In this document: positions 9,149 through 16,362 of the stretch, one piece after another | How the letters are laid out: every line of letters starts with the position of its first letter | How positions within the stretch are numbered: the first letter of the stretch is position 1 | Assembly (NCBI GenBank): GCA_937907975.1 | Contig: CALEQS010000140.1 | Span: 1-23,310, forward strand | DNA from: an uncultured Clostridia bacterium | Lineage (GTDB): Bacteria > Bacillota > Clostridia > Oscillospirales > Oscillospiraceae | Reading direction: 5' to 3' | Length of the DNA stretch: 23,310 nucleotides | Position numbers and translations under genes: made by a program | The notes under the pieces: model-generated | What the model saw: the letters and a program-made list of their open reading frames with translations, nothing else | Told to the model about the DNA's origin: nothing | The model's database searches: none

Positions 9149-9736
9149 TTACAGCGCGCAAAGGGCGGCGCACGCCGCTTGGAGTATGCGCGCCATGCGC
9201 TGGAGCAGAAACTCCGCCGCCTGCGGACTGGTGAGCGCCGTCCCGTCCGGAGCAGAGGGGTGCCATTCGGAATAGGTGCAGAAGTTGCCTACCTCGTCCA
9301 GAAATGCGTCGGTGGAGATGCAGAGCATATGCTGAGTGCCCTCCAGCGGTATCAGGGTGAGTTTTAAAGGCGGAGTGTCCGCCGGGATGTGCTCCATCAG
9401 TTCAGTCAGCCGCTTTGCGGCATCCTCCGGCAGGTCGGACTTTACGCTCCAGCGCCGTTTTGCGGAAAACAGGCCGCCCTTCGGCTCAATGGTCAAATGA
9501 TGAGTGCGGCTCAGCGTGAGCGGGCAGAAAATGAGGGTGCGGAAGCGCTCACCCGCCTGCAAAGGCATCTCGTTTCCGACAACCGCCGCACCCAGCGGGG
9601 CGGCGGGGCCGGCCCACCCGCCGGAATAGTAGAAGTGACCGGTGGGGTTCCGCTTCGATACCCGGTCAATGCTGAGCGGGGGCGTCTGCGGCGGAAGCTG
9701 GGCGGAAAACTGTGTCACAAGCTCAGTCCAGGTCAT
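9149..9736 (-). CDS. Unknown protein between uvrB and uvrA
   Basis: A 195-residue soluble protein that I do not recognise. The start chosen is ATG 9736-9734 (MTWTELVTQFSAQLPPQ), which has AAAGGAG six bases upstream; an earlier in-frame ATG at 9808 would overlap the end of uvrB and add an arginine-rich, implausible stretch. There is no signal peptide or membrane segment. Visible features are a glycine-rich stretch (GHFYYSGGWAGPAAPLGAA), a central basic segment (LFSAKRRWSVKSDLPEDAAKRL), and an alanine-rich helix at the end (LLQRMARILQAACAALCAL). It begins 25 bases after the uvrB stop, so it is cotranscribed with uvrB and likely with uvrA. The placement inside the excision-repair operon is the only functional hint. 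Confidence 0.8.
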   Translation of the reverse strand: MTWTELVTQFSAQLPPQTPPLSIDRVSKRNPTGHFYYSGGWAGPAAPLGAAVVGNEMPLQAGERFRTLIFCPLTLSRTHHLTIEPKGGLFSAKRRWSVKSDLPEDAAKRLTELMEHIPADTPPLKLTLIPLEGTQHMLCISTDAFLDEVGNFCTYSEWHPSAPDGTALTSPQAAEFLLQRMARILQAACAALCAL

Positions 9737-9761
9737 AGCGTGCTCCTTTCTCCGGTGTGCT

Positions 9762-11735
9762 TCACTTTTTCTTCTGCGTCTCGCCCCGCAGCTCGATGAT
9801 CTGGTCACGCAGAGCGGCGGCCAGCTCGAATTCCAGCATTTTGGCGGCCTCCTTCATCTGCTTTTCCAGCTTGTCGATGAGCTGGAGCTTTTCCAGCTTC
9901 GTCATCTGCTTGACGGGCTTGGCGTCCCGCTTGGCGGGCTCGGCGATCTCCAGCAGCTCCCGGATGTCCTTGCGGATGGTCTTGGGGGTGATGCCGTGGG
10001 CCTTGTTGTAGGCGTCCTGCTTTTCCCGGCGGCGCTGGGTCTCGTCCATAGCCTGCCGCATGGAGGGGGTGATCTTGTCGGCGTAGAGGATGACCTCGCC
10101 GTCGGCGTTTCGTGCGGCGCGGCCGATGGTCTGAATGAGGGCGGTCTCACTGCGCAGGAAGCCCTCCTTGTCCGCGTCCAGAATGGCCACCAGGCTGACT
10201 TCCGGCAGGTCCAGACCTTCCCGGAGCAGGTTGATGCCCACCAGCACATCAAAGGAGCCGAGGCGCAGATCCCGGATGATCTCCATGCGCTCGATGGTGT
10301 CGATGTCGTGGTGCATATAGCGCACCTTGATGCCGGCGGACTGGAGGTACTGGGTCAGATCCTCGGCCATTTTCTTGGTCAGGGTGGTTACCAGCACCCG
10401 CTCCTGACGGGCGGTGCGGGCATTGATCTCGCCGATCAGGTCGTCGATCTGTCCCTCGATGGGCCGCACCTCCACCTTGGGGTCCAGCAGGCCGGTGGGG
10501 CGGATGACCTGCTCCACGATCTGGCCGGAGCGCTCCTGCTCGTATTTGCCGGGGGTGGCGGAGACGTAGATGACCTGATTGAGCCGCTGTTCAAACTCCT
10601 CGAATTTCAGAGGCCGGTTGTCGTAGGCGCAGGGGAGCCGGAAGCCGTAGTCCACCAGTGTGGTCTTGCGGGCCCGGTCGCCGTTGTACATGGCTCGAAC
10701 CTGGGGCAGGGTGACGTGGGACTCGTCGATGAAGAGCAGAAAATCCTTGGGGAAGTAGTCCAGCAGAGTGTGGGGCGGGGAGCCGACCGGGCGGCCCTCA
10801 ATGACCCGGGAGTAGTTTTCAATGCCGGAGCAGTAGCCGATCTCCTGCATCATCTCCACGTCGTACATGGTTCGCTGGCGGATGCGCTGGGCCTCAATGG
10901 CCTTGCCCTGGTCCTCGAAGAACTTGACCCGCTCGTCCATCTCCTTGTAGATGTCCTTGATGGCCCGATCCATCTTCTCCTTCGGCGTGACATAGTGGGT
11001 GGCGGGCCAGATGGGGATGTTGTTCAGCCGCCGGATCGGGGTGCCGGTGACCACGTTGATCTCGCTGATGCGGTCGATCTCGTCGCCGAAGAACTCCACC
11101 CGGATGGCGGTGTCCTTCCAGTAGGCGGGCCAGATCTCCACCGTGTCGCCCCGGACCCGGAACATATTGCGCTCAAAGGCGATGTCGTTGCGCTCGTAGC
11201 GGATGGCCACCAGCTTGCTCAGTAATTGGCGGATCTCCATGGTGGCACCCACCCGGAGGGAGACCATCATGGATGCGAAATCCTCCGGCTCACCCAGACC
11301 GTAGATGCAGGAGACAGAGGACACCACGATAACGTCCCGCCGCTCCAGCAGGGAGGCGGTGGCGCTCAGGCGGAGCCGGTCGATCTCGTCGTTGACGGAG
11401 GAGTCCTTCTCGATGAAGGTGTCCGTGTGGGGGATATAGGCCTCGGGCTGGTAGTAGTCATAGTAGGAGACAAAGTATTCCACCGCGTTGTGGGGGAAAA
11501 ACTCCCGGAACTCACTGCATAGCTGGGCGGCCAGCGTTTTATTGTGGGCCAGCACCAGTGTGGGGCGCTGCACCTGCTCAATGACCTTGGCCATGGTGAA
11601 GGTCTTGCCGGAGCCGGTGACGCCCAGCAGCGTCTGTTCGTCCAGCCCCAGTTCCACGCCCCGGCTCAGCGCCTCGATGGCTTCCGGCTGGTCGCCGGAG
11701 GGGGCGTAGGGGCTGACCACTTCAAATTTTGGCAC
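9762..11735 (-). CDS. uvrB: UvrABC excinuclease subunit B
   Basis: A 657-residue UvrB, the helicase-like subunit that verifies damage and recruits UvrC. Walker A is GVTGSGKT at 38-45. The beta-hairpin that inserts between DNA strands is seen as YYDYYQPEAYIP at about 92-103. Helicase motif II is DESH, and later motifs include SATPG and QTIGRAARN. The C-terminal UVR domain that binds UvrC is present (DKLEKQMKEAAKMLEFELAAALRD). Length matches the family (about 655-675). AAGGAGG lies six bases before the ATG. It is the first gene of the operon and is transcribed from a promoter carrying a LexA box that abuts the end of radC. Confidence 0.98.
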   Translation of the reverse strand: MPKFEVVSPYAPSGDQPEAIEALSRGVELGLDEQTLLGVTGSGKTFTMAKVIEQVQRPTLVLAHNKTLAAQLCSEFREFFPHNAVEYFVSYYDYYQPEAYIPHTDTFIEKDSSVNDEIDRLRLSATASLLERRDVIVVSSVSCIYGLGEPEDFASMMVSLRVGATMEIRQLLSKLVAIRYERNDIAFERNMFRVRGDTVEIWPAYWKDTAIRVEFFGDEIDRISEINVVTGTPIRRLNNIPIWPATHYVTPKEKMDRAIKDIYKEMDERVKFFEDQGKAIEAQRIRQRTMYDVEMMQEIGYCSGIENYSRVIEGRPVGSPPHTLLDYFPKDFLLFIDESHVTLPQVRAMYNGDRARKTTLVDYGFRLPCAYDNRPLKFEEFEQRLNQVIYVSATPGKYEQERSGQIVEQVIRPTGLLDPKVEVRPIEGQIDDLIGEINARTARQERVLVTTLTKKMAEDLTQYLQSAGIKVRYMHHDIDTIERMEIIRDLRLGSFDVLVGINLLREGLDLPEVSLVAILDADKEGFLRSETALIQTIGRAARNADGEVILYADKITPSMRQAMDETQRRREKQDAYNKAHGITPKTIRKDIRELLEIAEPAKRDAKPVKQMTKLEKLQLIDKLEKQMKEAAKMLEFELAAALRDQIIELRGETQKKK

Positions 11736-11778
11736 GGCATTCCCCTCCTTATAAAATTAGTATAAACAAGTCATCTCT

Positions 11779-11807
11779 ATTTTATAGAAACATATGTTCG
11801 ATGTCAA
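11779..11807 (-). promoter_or_regulatory. uvrB sigma-A promoter overlapped by a LexA (SOS) box
   Basis: On the minus strand, TTGACA (11802-11807) and TAAAAT (11779-11784) are separated by 17 bases. The spacer contains CGAACATATGTTTC (11787-11800), which matches the Gram-positive LexA/DinR box pattern CGAAC-N4-GTTYG with one deviation at the end. The box sits between -35 and -10, so bound LexA would block polymerase. SOS control of uvrB is known in Bacillus. The -35 ends just before the radC stop at 11810. Confidence 0.88.
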
Positions 11808-11809
11808 TA

Positions 11810-12505
11810 TCAAACGCCGGAATTTCGCGGCACTGGGATCAGACCGGAACGCACCATGGAGACAAATTCCCCGTCTGCGACCACCAGGTGGTCCAGCAGC
11901 TCGATGTCCAGTGCCCGCAGCAGGGGAATGAGCTGAAGCGTCAGCTTTACGTCGGCCTCCGAGGGGACGGCCAGACCGCTGACATGGTTGTGGGCCAGCA
12001 CGACGGAGGTGGCCCGGTCGTCCATGGCGGTCTCGATGACCAGCCGTGTGTCCATGAGCACCCGGTTCAGACTGCCCTCAGCCAGCCGGCGGCAGGACAA
12101 CACCCGGCCTTTGGCGTCCAGACAGAGCAGGTAGAGCTGCTCACTCCTGGCTCCGAAGAAATAGGGCAGCAGGTATTCGCCCGCGTCCTCTACGGAGCAG
12201 ACCTTGTCCTCATGCCCGGCCCGGGAGGCGAGATAGCGGCGCATGACCTGGGGATACATGGAGAGGTAGAGGGCGGTGTGCTCGCCCACGCCCTTGACCT
12301 GCCGCAGATCCTCCGGGGAAGCGTCCAATACGGCGGCGAAGGAGCCAAAGTGGTTGATGAGCCGGTGGGCCAGCGGGTTCACGTCACCCTGCGGCACGGC
12401 GTAGAACAGCATCAACTCCAGCAGCTGGTGGTCGTCAAAGACCCGCTCACCGTGGTCGGCGAAGCGCTGCTTCAGACGCTGGCGGTGCCCCTCGTGAATG
12501 GACAT
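11810..12505 (-). CDS. radC: RadC-family JAB-domain protein
   Basis: A 231-residue RadC/YicR-family protein. The N-terminal half holds a helix-hairpin-helix region (VKGVGEHTALYL, about 70-81); the C-terminal half is a JAB/MPN+ metalloprotease-like domain. Its metal motif is complete: H172-x-H174-x7-S182-x2-D185. The usual HNHPSG reads HNHVSG here, a change of a normally conserved proline. The start is ATG 12505, with AAGGAGGGGG just upstream; an upstream ATG at 12550 lies inside the pyrE terminator and is rejected. Despite its name the biochemical role of RadC is unsettled and a direct repair function is disputed. It sits between pyrE and uvrB. Confidence 0.93.
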   Translation of the reverse strand: MSIHEGHRQRLKQRFADHGERVFDDHQLLELMLFYAVPQGDVNPLAHRLINHFGSFAAVLDASPEDLRQVKGVGEHTALYLSMYPQVMRRYLASRAGHEDKVCSVEDAGEYLLPYFFGARSEQLYLLCLDAKGRVLSCRRLAEGSLNRVLMDTRLVIETAMDDRATSVVLAHNHVSGLAVPSEADVKLTLQLIPLLRALDIELLDHLVVADGEFVSMVRSGLIPVPRNSGV

Positions 12506-12532
12506 GATCCCCCTCCTTTTGTGCATTGATGG

Positions 12533-12565
12533 AAAAATCGGCAGGCGCACCAGCGGTGCGCCTGC
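12533..12565 (-). terminator. Intrinsic terminator of pyrE
   Basis: Arms GCAGGCGCAC (12541-12550) and GTGCGCCTGC (12556-12565) form a perfect 10-bp stem with a five-base loop. It is followed on the minus strand by CGATTTTTCC, a five-T tract. It lies 33 bases past the pyrE stop and 27 bases before the radC start, so radC needs read-through or its own promoter, which I could not locate. Confidence 0.9.
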
Positions 12566-12598
12566 CGGTTCAGGGCCTGTGTTGTGTTTTGGTCTGAC

Positions 12599-13264
12599 TT
12601 ATGCCTTTGCGCCGTACTGCGCCAGATAGGCCTCCATTTTGGCCTTCATCTCGTCGTCGATGTAGACCTTGCCGTCAATGGGGCGGAAGGAGATGATCTC
12701 ACGCACGGTGACGATGGGGCAGACCGTGATGCCGTAGTCCTCCCGCAGCTCGTCCAGCGTGGAGCACTCCTTGGTGCCGCGCTCCATGCGGTCCACGCTG
12801 ACGAACAGGTAGGCCATCTTCACATCAGCGACGTGCTTGAAGAGCTCGATGCTCTCACGCACGGCGGTGCCGGCGGTGACCACGTCCTCCACAATGGCGA
12901 TCACGTCGCCGTCCTGGGGCTTGTAGCCCACCATGCTGCCGCCCTCGCCGTGGTCCTTGACCTCCTTGCGGTTGAAGCAGTAGGGCATATCGCGGTTATA
13001 ATTGCGGTACAGGGAGGATGCAGCGGCAACGACCAGCGGAATGCCCTTGTAGGCGGGGCCGAACAGGGCGGTCACTTCACTGCCCATGTGCTCCTGCATG
13101 CAGGCGGCATAGTAGTCGCCCAGCTGAGCGGCCTGCGCGCCGGTCTTGTAGTTGCCGGTGTTGATGAAGTAGGGGGTCTTGCGGCCGGACTTGGTGGTGA
13201 AGTTGCCAAAGGTCAGCACGCCGGAACGCACCATAAAGGTGATAAATTCTTCTTTGTAGGTCAT
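12599..13264 (-). CDS. pyrE: Orotate phosphoribosyltransferase
   Basis: A 221-residue type I phosphoribosyltransferase that converts orotate and PRPP to orotidine 5'-phosphate in pyrimidine synthesis. The PRPP-binding signature is IVEDVVTAGTA (residues 124-134). The flexible-loop segment FNRKEVKDHGEGG (97-109) is characteristic of OPRT. Length matches the family (about 205-225). The ATG follows GGAAAGGAG nine bases upstream. It stands alone here with its own promoter and terminator, away from any other pyr gene; the leader is about 40 bases, too short for a PyrR-type attenuator. Confidence 0.96.
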   Translation of the reverse strand: MTYKEEFITFMVRSGVLTFGNFTTKSGRKTPYFINTGNYKTGAQAAQLGDYYAACMQEHMGSEVTALFGPAYKGIPLVVAAASSLYRNYNRDMPYCFNRKEVKDHGEGGSMVGYKPQDGDVIAIVEDVVTAGTAVRESIELFKHVADVKMAYLFVSVDRMERGTKECSTLDELREDYGITVCPIVTVREIISFRPIDGKVYIDDEMKAKMEAYLAQYGAKA

Positions 13265-13309
13265 GGGAGAGAACTCCTTTCCAGTTCGACATCGTTTTAT
13301 ATCCAGAAA

Positions 13310-13338
13310 ATTATATCATTTTCGACGCCCCAGCACAA
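13310..13338 (-). promoter_or_regulatory. pyrE promoter
   Basis: On the minus strand TTGTGC (13333-13338) and a consensus TATAAT (13310-13315) are spaced by 17 bases, about 45 bases ahead of the pyrE start. Confidence 0.75.
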
Positions 13339-13360
13339 CTGGATTTTCCACTTTTCCCAG

Positions 13361-13735
13361 TCAGCGGCGGAGGATCAGCCCGGCCAGCACCTGTCCGGCG
13401 GCGACACCGATGAAGCATACCGCAAGACTCAGCACCGCATTGCCGCCCGCTGTCCAGAATTGTCGCTGTTGCCAGAGGGTGACGGTCTCCAGACTGAAGG
13501 TGGAGAAGGTGGTGAAGCCGCCGCAGAAGCCGGTTTTCAGCAGCAGGTTCAGGTCAGCGGGAAAGCCGTCCAGCCGGCTGGCACATCCGGCCAGAAAGCC
13601 AATGATGAGGGCGCCGAGGGCGTTGGCAATCAGCGTGGCAAAGGGGAAACGGCCGCTGATGGGCAGCAGCGTCAGCGCATAGCGGCAGACCGCGCCCGCG
13701 CCGCCGCCCAGTGCGGCCAGAAGAAATGGCTTCAT
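13361..13735 (-). CDS. crcB: Fluoride ion channel CrcB/FluC
   Basis: A 124-residue four-helix membrane protein that exports fluoride as a dual-topology dimer. The N-terminal GGGAGAVCRY (10-19), N38 in TLIANALGA, and GFCGGFTTFSTF (69-80, carrying the phenylalanines and polar residues of the fluoride and central sodium sites) are all present. The start used is ATG 13735 (MKPFLLAALGG) with AAGGAG ten bases upstream; an earlier ATG at 13768 overlaps the -10 box and is rejected. Many Firmicutes carry two adjacent crcB genes, but only one is seen here. The leader is too short for a fluoride riboswitch. Confidence 0.93.
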   Translation of the reverse strand: MKPFLLAALGGGAGAVCRYALTLLPISGRFPFATLIANALGALIIGFLAGCASRLDGFPADLNLLLKTGFCGGFTTFSTFSLETVTLWQQRQFWTAGGNAVLSLAVCFIGVAAGQVLAGLILRR

Positions 13736-13766
13736 AGAGGGAAAGCTCCTTAAAATATTTTTTCTC

Positions 13767-13772
13767 ATTATA
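13767..13772 (-). promoter_or_regulatory. Probable -10 box of crcB
   Basis: A consensus TATAAT on the minus strand lies 32 bases before the crcB start codon. No good -35 hexamer is found 16-18 bases upstream, so strength is uncertain. Confidence 0.5.
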
Positions 13773-13786
13773 GCAAATGTGCCGGA

Positions 13787-13818
13787 TAAAAGAAAGCACG
13801 CCTGTTTCTAGGCGCGCT
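13787..13818 (-). terminator. Intrinsic terminator of the lipoprotein gene
   Basis: Arms at 13795-13802 and 13811-13818 pair over 8 bp with one G-U, with an eight-base loop. A T-rich tract (TTCTTTTAT) follows on the minus strand. It lies five bases past the lipoprotein stop and separates it from crcB. Confidence 0.75.
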
Positions 13819-13822
13819 GGAA

Positions 13823-14290
13823 TTATGCATTGTTCAATTGGTAGAGCACAAAGGGCTCCTCGAAAAAGCCAATGTGGATCTTCAGTGGCTGGCAGAGACC
13901 TGCATCCAGTTTTTGCTGAATGTAGTCGTCCACGTCGAGAGTGATCGTCACTTCGGTGGGATCGCCGTCTGCGTTCTCGTTGTACCGCACGCCGTCGCCC
14001 GACGCAGCCAGACGGACGGTGGAACCGTCGGAGAACTCCATGTAGGGGCGGAACACCTTCCAGACGGAGAGATCACGGCAGTCTTCATCATTGAGAAAGG
14101 CGAAGGACAGGTCAGACACAGTGATCGTGGCGGTGAGTTGGCCGTCGGTCACAGCCATATCGGAAATGGACGCGGTGCCGGTGCTGTTTTTCAGCTCGGT
14201 CACGTCCTTCTTCTGGCCGCAACCGGTGAGGAGGGTGCACAGCAGGAGCAGGGCGGTCGTGAGGGAGAGCAGTTTTCTGAATCGGAGCAT
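13823..14290 (-). CDS. Predicted lipoprotein of unknown function
   Basis: A 155-residue exported lipoprotein. It starts MLRFRKLLSLTTALLLLC and has the lipobox LTGC with the lipid-modified cysteine at residue 24, so it should be anchored outside the membrane. The mature part has blocks of beta character (VTDGQLTATITVSDLSFAF, DPTEVTITLDVDDYI) with no catalytic motif I can name. The start at 14290 has GAGGT eight bases upstream; an earlier ATG at 14353 is ruled out because it lies beside the -10 box at 14345-14350 and upstream of the likely transcription start. It is a single-gene unit with a strong promoter and terminator. Function unknown. Confidence 0.85.
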   Translation of the reverse strand: MLRFRKLLSLTTALLLLCTLLTGCGQKKDVTELKNSTGTASISDMAVTDGQLTATITVSDLSFAFLNDEDCRDLSVWKVFRPYMEFSDGSTVRLAASGDGVRYNENADGDPTEVTITLDVDDYIQQKLDAGLCQPLKIHIGFFEEPFVLYQLNNA

Positions 14291-14344
14291 GAGTCTGACC
14301 TCGCTTTCCGTATGAGATTGTAAAATATTGACTATCTTCGCATA

Positions 14345-14376
14345 AAATATCATATTGAACGGATTCTTGTCAATCC
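14345..14376 (-). promoter_or_regulatory. Lipoprotein promoter with palindrome over the -35
   Basis: On the minus strand TTGACA (14368-14373) and ATATTT (14345-14350) are spaced by 17 bases. A perfect inverted repeat, GGATT (14361-14365) and AATCC (14372-14376), brackets and overlaps the -35 and could be a repressor site; that part is inference. Confidence 0.75.
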
Positions 14377-14392
14377 TTTTCTGATTTTTTGT

Positions 14393-14430
14393 AAAAAAAG
14401 TTCCCCGCTCCGGAGGGGACGGAGCGGGGA
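14393..14430 (-). terminator. Intrinsic terminator of the symporter gene
   Basis: A perfect 10-bp GC-rich stem (14402-14411 with 14421-14430) is followed on the minus strand by AC and then seven Ts. It lies 28 bases past the symporter stop. Confidence 0.93.
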
Positions 14431-14458
14431 GAAGGAAAAAGAGAAAAGAGAGGAACGC

Positions 14459-15889
14459 TTATTTTGCGGCATTCTTTTCGGAATGCTTGATGTGCTGGAA
14501 GGCGTCCATATCCTTGACCAGCGGGCCCACCAGCATCCACATGATGATGGCGTTGGGTACGACCATCAGCGCGTTCAGGATGTCGGAGATGTCCCACGCG
14601 ATCTCGAAGGCGGAGACGCAGCCCACAAAGGCAATGACGGAGAACAGCACCCGGTAGACCATGGTGGCCTTGGTGGAGCGGGTCAGGTATTCCAGTGCCT
14701 TTTCGCCGTGGTACTCCCAGCCAAGGATGGTGGAGAAGGCGAACAGCGCCAGTGCGATGGCCACCAGCCAGGCACCCACGGGGCCGAGGGTGGAGCGGAA
14801 TGCGGCGATGGTGAGGGAAGCGCCCTGGAGGACGACCTCGCCGGTGGCGGGATCGTTGACCTGACTCATGACGCCGGAGGTCAGAATGGCCAGACCGGTG
14901 ACAGAGCAGACCACGAAGGTGTCCCAGAAGGTGCCGGTGGAGTTGATGTAGCCCTGACGGACGTGGTTGTCGGTGGTGGCGGCGGAGGCGGTGATGGCGG
15001 CGGAGCCCATGCCGGCCTCATTGGAGAAGCAGCCCCGGGCCACGCCCTTGCTCATGGCCTGGGCCATGCCGGCTACCACACTGCCGGCCACACCGCCGCC
15101 CACAGCCTTGACGGAGAAGGCCATGCGGAACATGGCGGCGATGGCGGCAGGCACCGCGGTAATGTGGCAGAGGATGACCACCAGTGCGCCCACAAAATAG
15201 AAGATCGCCATGATGGGCACGATGACGGAGGAGACCTTGGAGATGGACTTCAGGCCGCCCACCACGATCACCAGCGTGGCAAGTCCGACGATGATGCCCA
15301 CGATCCACATGGGCGAACCGCAGATGTTGTGGAAAGCGTCGGCAATGGAGTTGCCCTGGGTCAAGTTGCCAATGCCGAAGGAGGCAAACACGGCAAACAG
15401 GGCGAACAACACGCCCAGTACCTTGCCGAAGCCCTTAAACTTACTGCCATAGACGGCGGGGATGCCGTATTCCGCAGTTACCATGGGGCCGCCCAGCATC
15501 TCGCCCTTGTCGTTCTGCACCCGGTATTTCACGGCCAGAGAGCACTCGGTGAACTTGCTGGAGATGCCGAAGGCGGCGGAGATCCACATCCAGACCAGTG
15601 CGCCCGGGCCGCCGACGGCCAGTGCGGAGGCCACACCGGCGATGTTGCCGGTGCCGATGGTGGCGGCCAGCGCCGTACACAGGCAGGCGAAGGGGGAGAC
15701 GTCGCCGGTGCCCCGCCGGGTGGTGCGGGCCTCCCGGGAGAGGGTGCTCTTGATGGCGTAGCCCAGGTTGCGCCAGGGCAGGAACTTGGTGCGCACGGTG
15801 AGGAAAATGCCGGTGCCTACCAGGATGACCAGCATGACCGGGCCCCAGACCCAGCCGTCAATGGTTTCGAGAATGTTTAAAAATGTCAT
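14459..15889 (-). CDS. Sodium:alanine/glycine symporter (AgcS/AlsT family)
   Basis: A 476-residue transporter of the alanine or glycine:cation symporter family, which imports alanine and/or glycine with sodium. About ten to eleven hydrophobic helices are seen. Family blocks present include GTGNIAGVASALAVGGPGAL, WMWISAAFGISSKFTECSLAVKYR, and SNEAGMGSAAITASAATTDN. The start used is ATG 15889 (MTFLNILETIDGWVWGP), with AAGGAGAG upstream; the open frame extends further but that part is the riboswitch leader. The gene stands alone between a glycine riboswitch and a strong terminator. The riboswitch points to glycine as the physiological ligand or substrate. Confidence 0.95.
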   Translation of the reverse strand: MTFLNILETIDGWVWGPVMLVILVGTGIFLTVRTKFLPWRNLGYAIKSTLSREARTTRRGTGDVSPFACLCTALAATIGTGNIAGVASALAVGGPGALVWMWISAAFGISSKFTECSLAVKYRVQNDKGEMLGGPMVTAEYGIPAVYGSKFKGFGKVLGVLFALFAVFASFGIGNLTQGNSIADAFHNICGSPMWIVGIIVGLATLVIVVGGLKSISKVSSVIVPIMAIFYFVGALVVILCHITAVPAAIAAMFRMAFSVKAVGGGVAGSVVAGMAQAMSKGVARGCFSNEAGMGSAAITASAATTDNHVRQGYINSTGTFWDTFVVCSVTGLAILTSGVMSQVNDPATGEVVLQGASLTIAAFRSTLGPVGAWLVAIALALFAFSTILGWEYHGEKALEYLTRSTKATMVYRVLFSVIAFVGCVSAFEIAWDISDILNALMVVPNAIIMWMLVGPLVKDMDAFQHIKHSEKNAAK

Positions 15890-15934
15890 ATTGCTCTCTC
15901 CTTGCATCGAAAAGTCAGGCCAAGCTGCCGCCGG

Positions 15935-15974
15935 AAAACAAAAGGGCAAAGCCGTTCTCTCAGCGGTCTTGCCC
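15935..15974 (-). terminator. Riboswitch-linked intrinsic terminator in the symporter leader
   Basis: On the minus strand an 11-bp stem with one A-C mismatch and one G-U (arms 15964-15974 and 15944-15954) is followed by TTTTGTTTT (15935-15943). It lies between the glycine aptamer and the start codon, so it should be the expression platform. The segment TCCTTTGG (15973-15980), which overlaps the foot of this stem, is perfectly complementary to CCAAAGGA inside the aptamer (16077-16084). Confidence 0.85.
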
Positions 15975-16067
15975 AAAGGATGCAGAAGAATGAAAAAAGC
16001 CGCCGGGCGGACACAGGGAGCCCCAAAAGGGGATCGCCTTTGATCCACGCGACAGCTTATAGAAGTG

Positions 16068-16162
16068 TTTGCTCTGTCCTTTGGCCTGAGAGATCCGCAG
16101 CAGGGGGGAGCGCTGCATTACACCTTCGGCACCCGCGCAGGCGGGCTTCTCCAGAGTGCGCA
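16068..16162 (-). ncRNA. Glycine riboswitch (single aptamer)
   Basis: On the minus strand the characteristic gcvT-type core is present in order: GCACTCTGGAGA (16148-16159), GGTGCCGAAGG near 16125-16134, and CTCAGGCCAAAGGACAGAG (about 16072-16090). The first and last blocks pair as P1 (CTCTG/CAGAG). Only one aptamer is seen; neither flank carries a second copy of the core. It precedes a terminator and a glycine/alanine symporter gene. Glycine riboswitches ahead of such symporters have been described as OFF switches in streptococci, and the layout here agrees with that. Confidence 0.93.
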
Positions 16163-16206
16163 TATTCCGGCATCGGAACCTGCGCGGCGGTGAACTTGTT
16201 GAAAAT

Positions 16207-16235
16207 AGTATACCGGGAACTCTTTCAAAATGCAA
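16207..16235 (-). promoter_or_regulatory. Promoter of the riboswitch-symporter transcript
   Basis: On the minus strand TTGCAT (16230-16235) and TATACT (16207-16212) are spaced by 17 bases. Transcription would start near 16200 and give a leader of about 310 bases containing the aptamer and terminator. Confidence 0.8.
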
Positions 16236-16333
16236 GAGCGAAAAGTAAAAACTGCATTTTGACGGAAAAACCGGCGCTTCAATGCATGAAATTGACAGAT
16301 TACAAAAAACTTGGCCCATCCCGGCGGTTTTTC

Positions 16334-16362
16334 TTGCCAAACGGGTCGAAATTCGGTATGAT
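16334..16362 (+). promoter_or_regulatory. lysA promoter
   Basis: TTGCCA (16334-16339) and TATGAT (16357-16362) are spaced by 17 bases. The resulting leader is about 55 bases and has only a small GGGC/GCCC hairpin, so there is no lysine riboswitch. Confidence 0.78.

Noticed and set aside
6197..9367. Long plus-strand frames opposite uvrA (6197-7720 and 7733-9367)
   Set aside because: Both lie antisense to uvrA, have low-complexity GHQV-rich products, and lack ribosome sites.
9642..11225. 527-codon plus-strand frame opposite uvrB
   Set aside because: Antisense to uvrB; the product is a leucine/histidine/aspartate-rich artefact with no recognisable domain.
13736..13767. Fluoride riboswitch upstream of crcB
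   Set aside because: The distance from the -10 to the start codon is about 30 bases, too short for the aptamer.
14483..15880. 465-codon plus-strand frame opposite the symporter
   Set aside because: The product is a run of Gly, His and Asp with no fold; it mirrors the transmembrane codons of the real gene.
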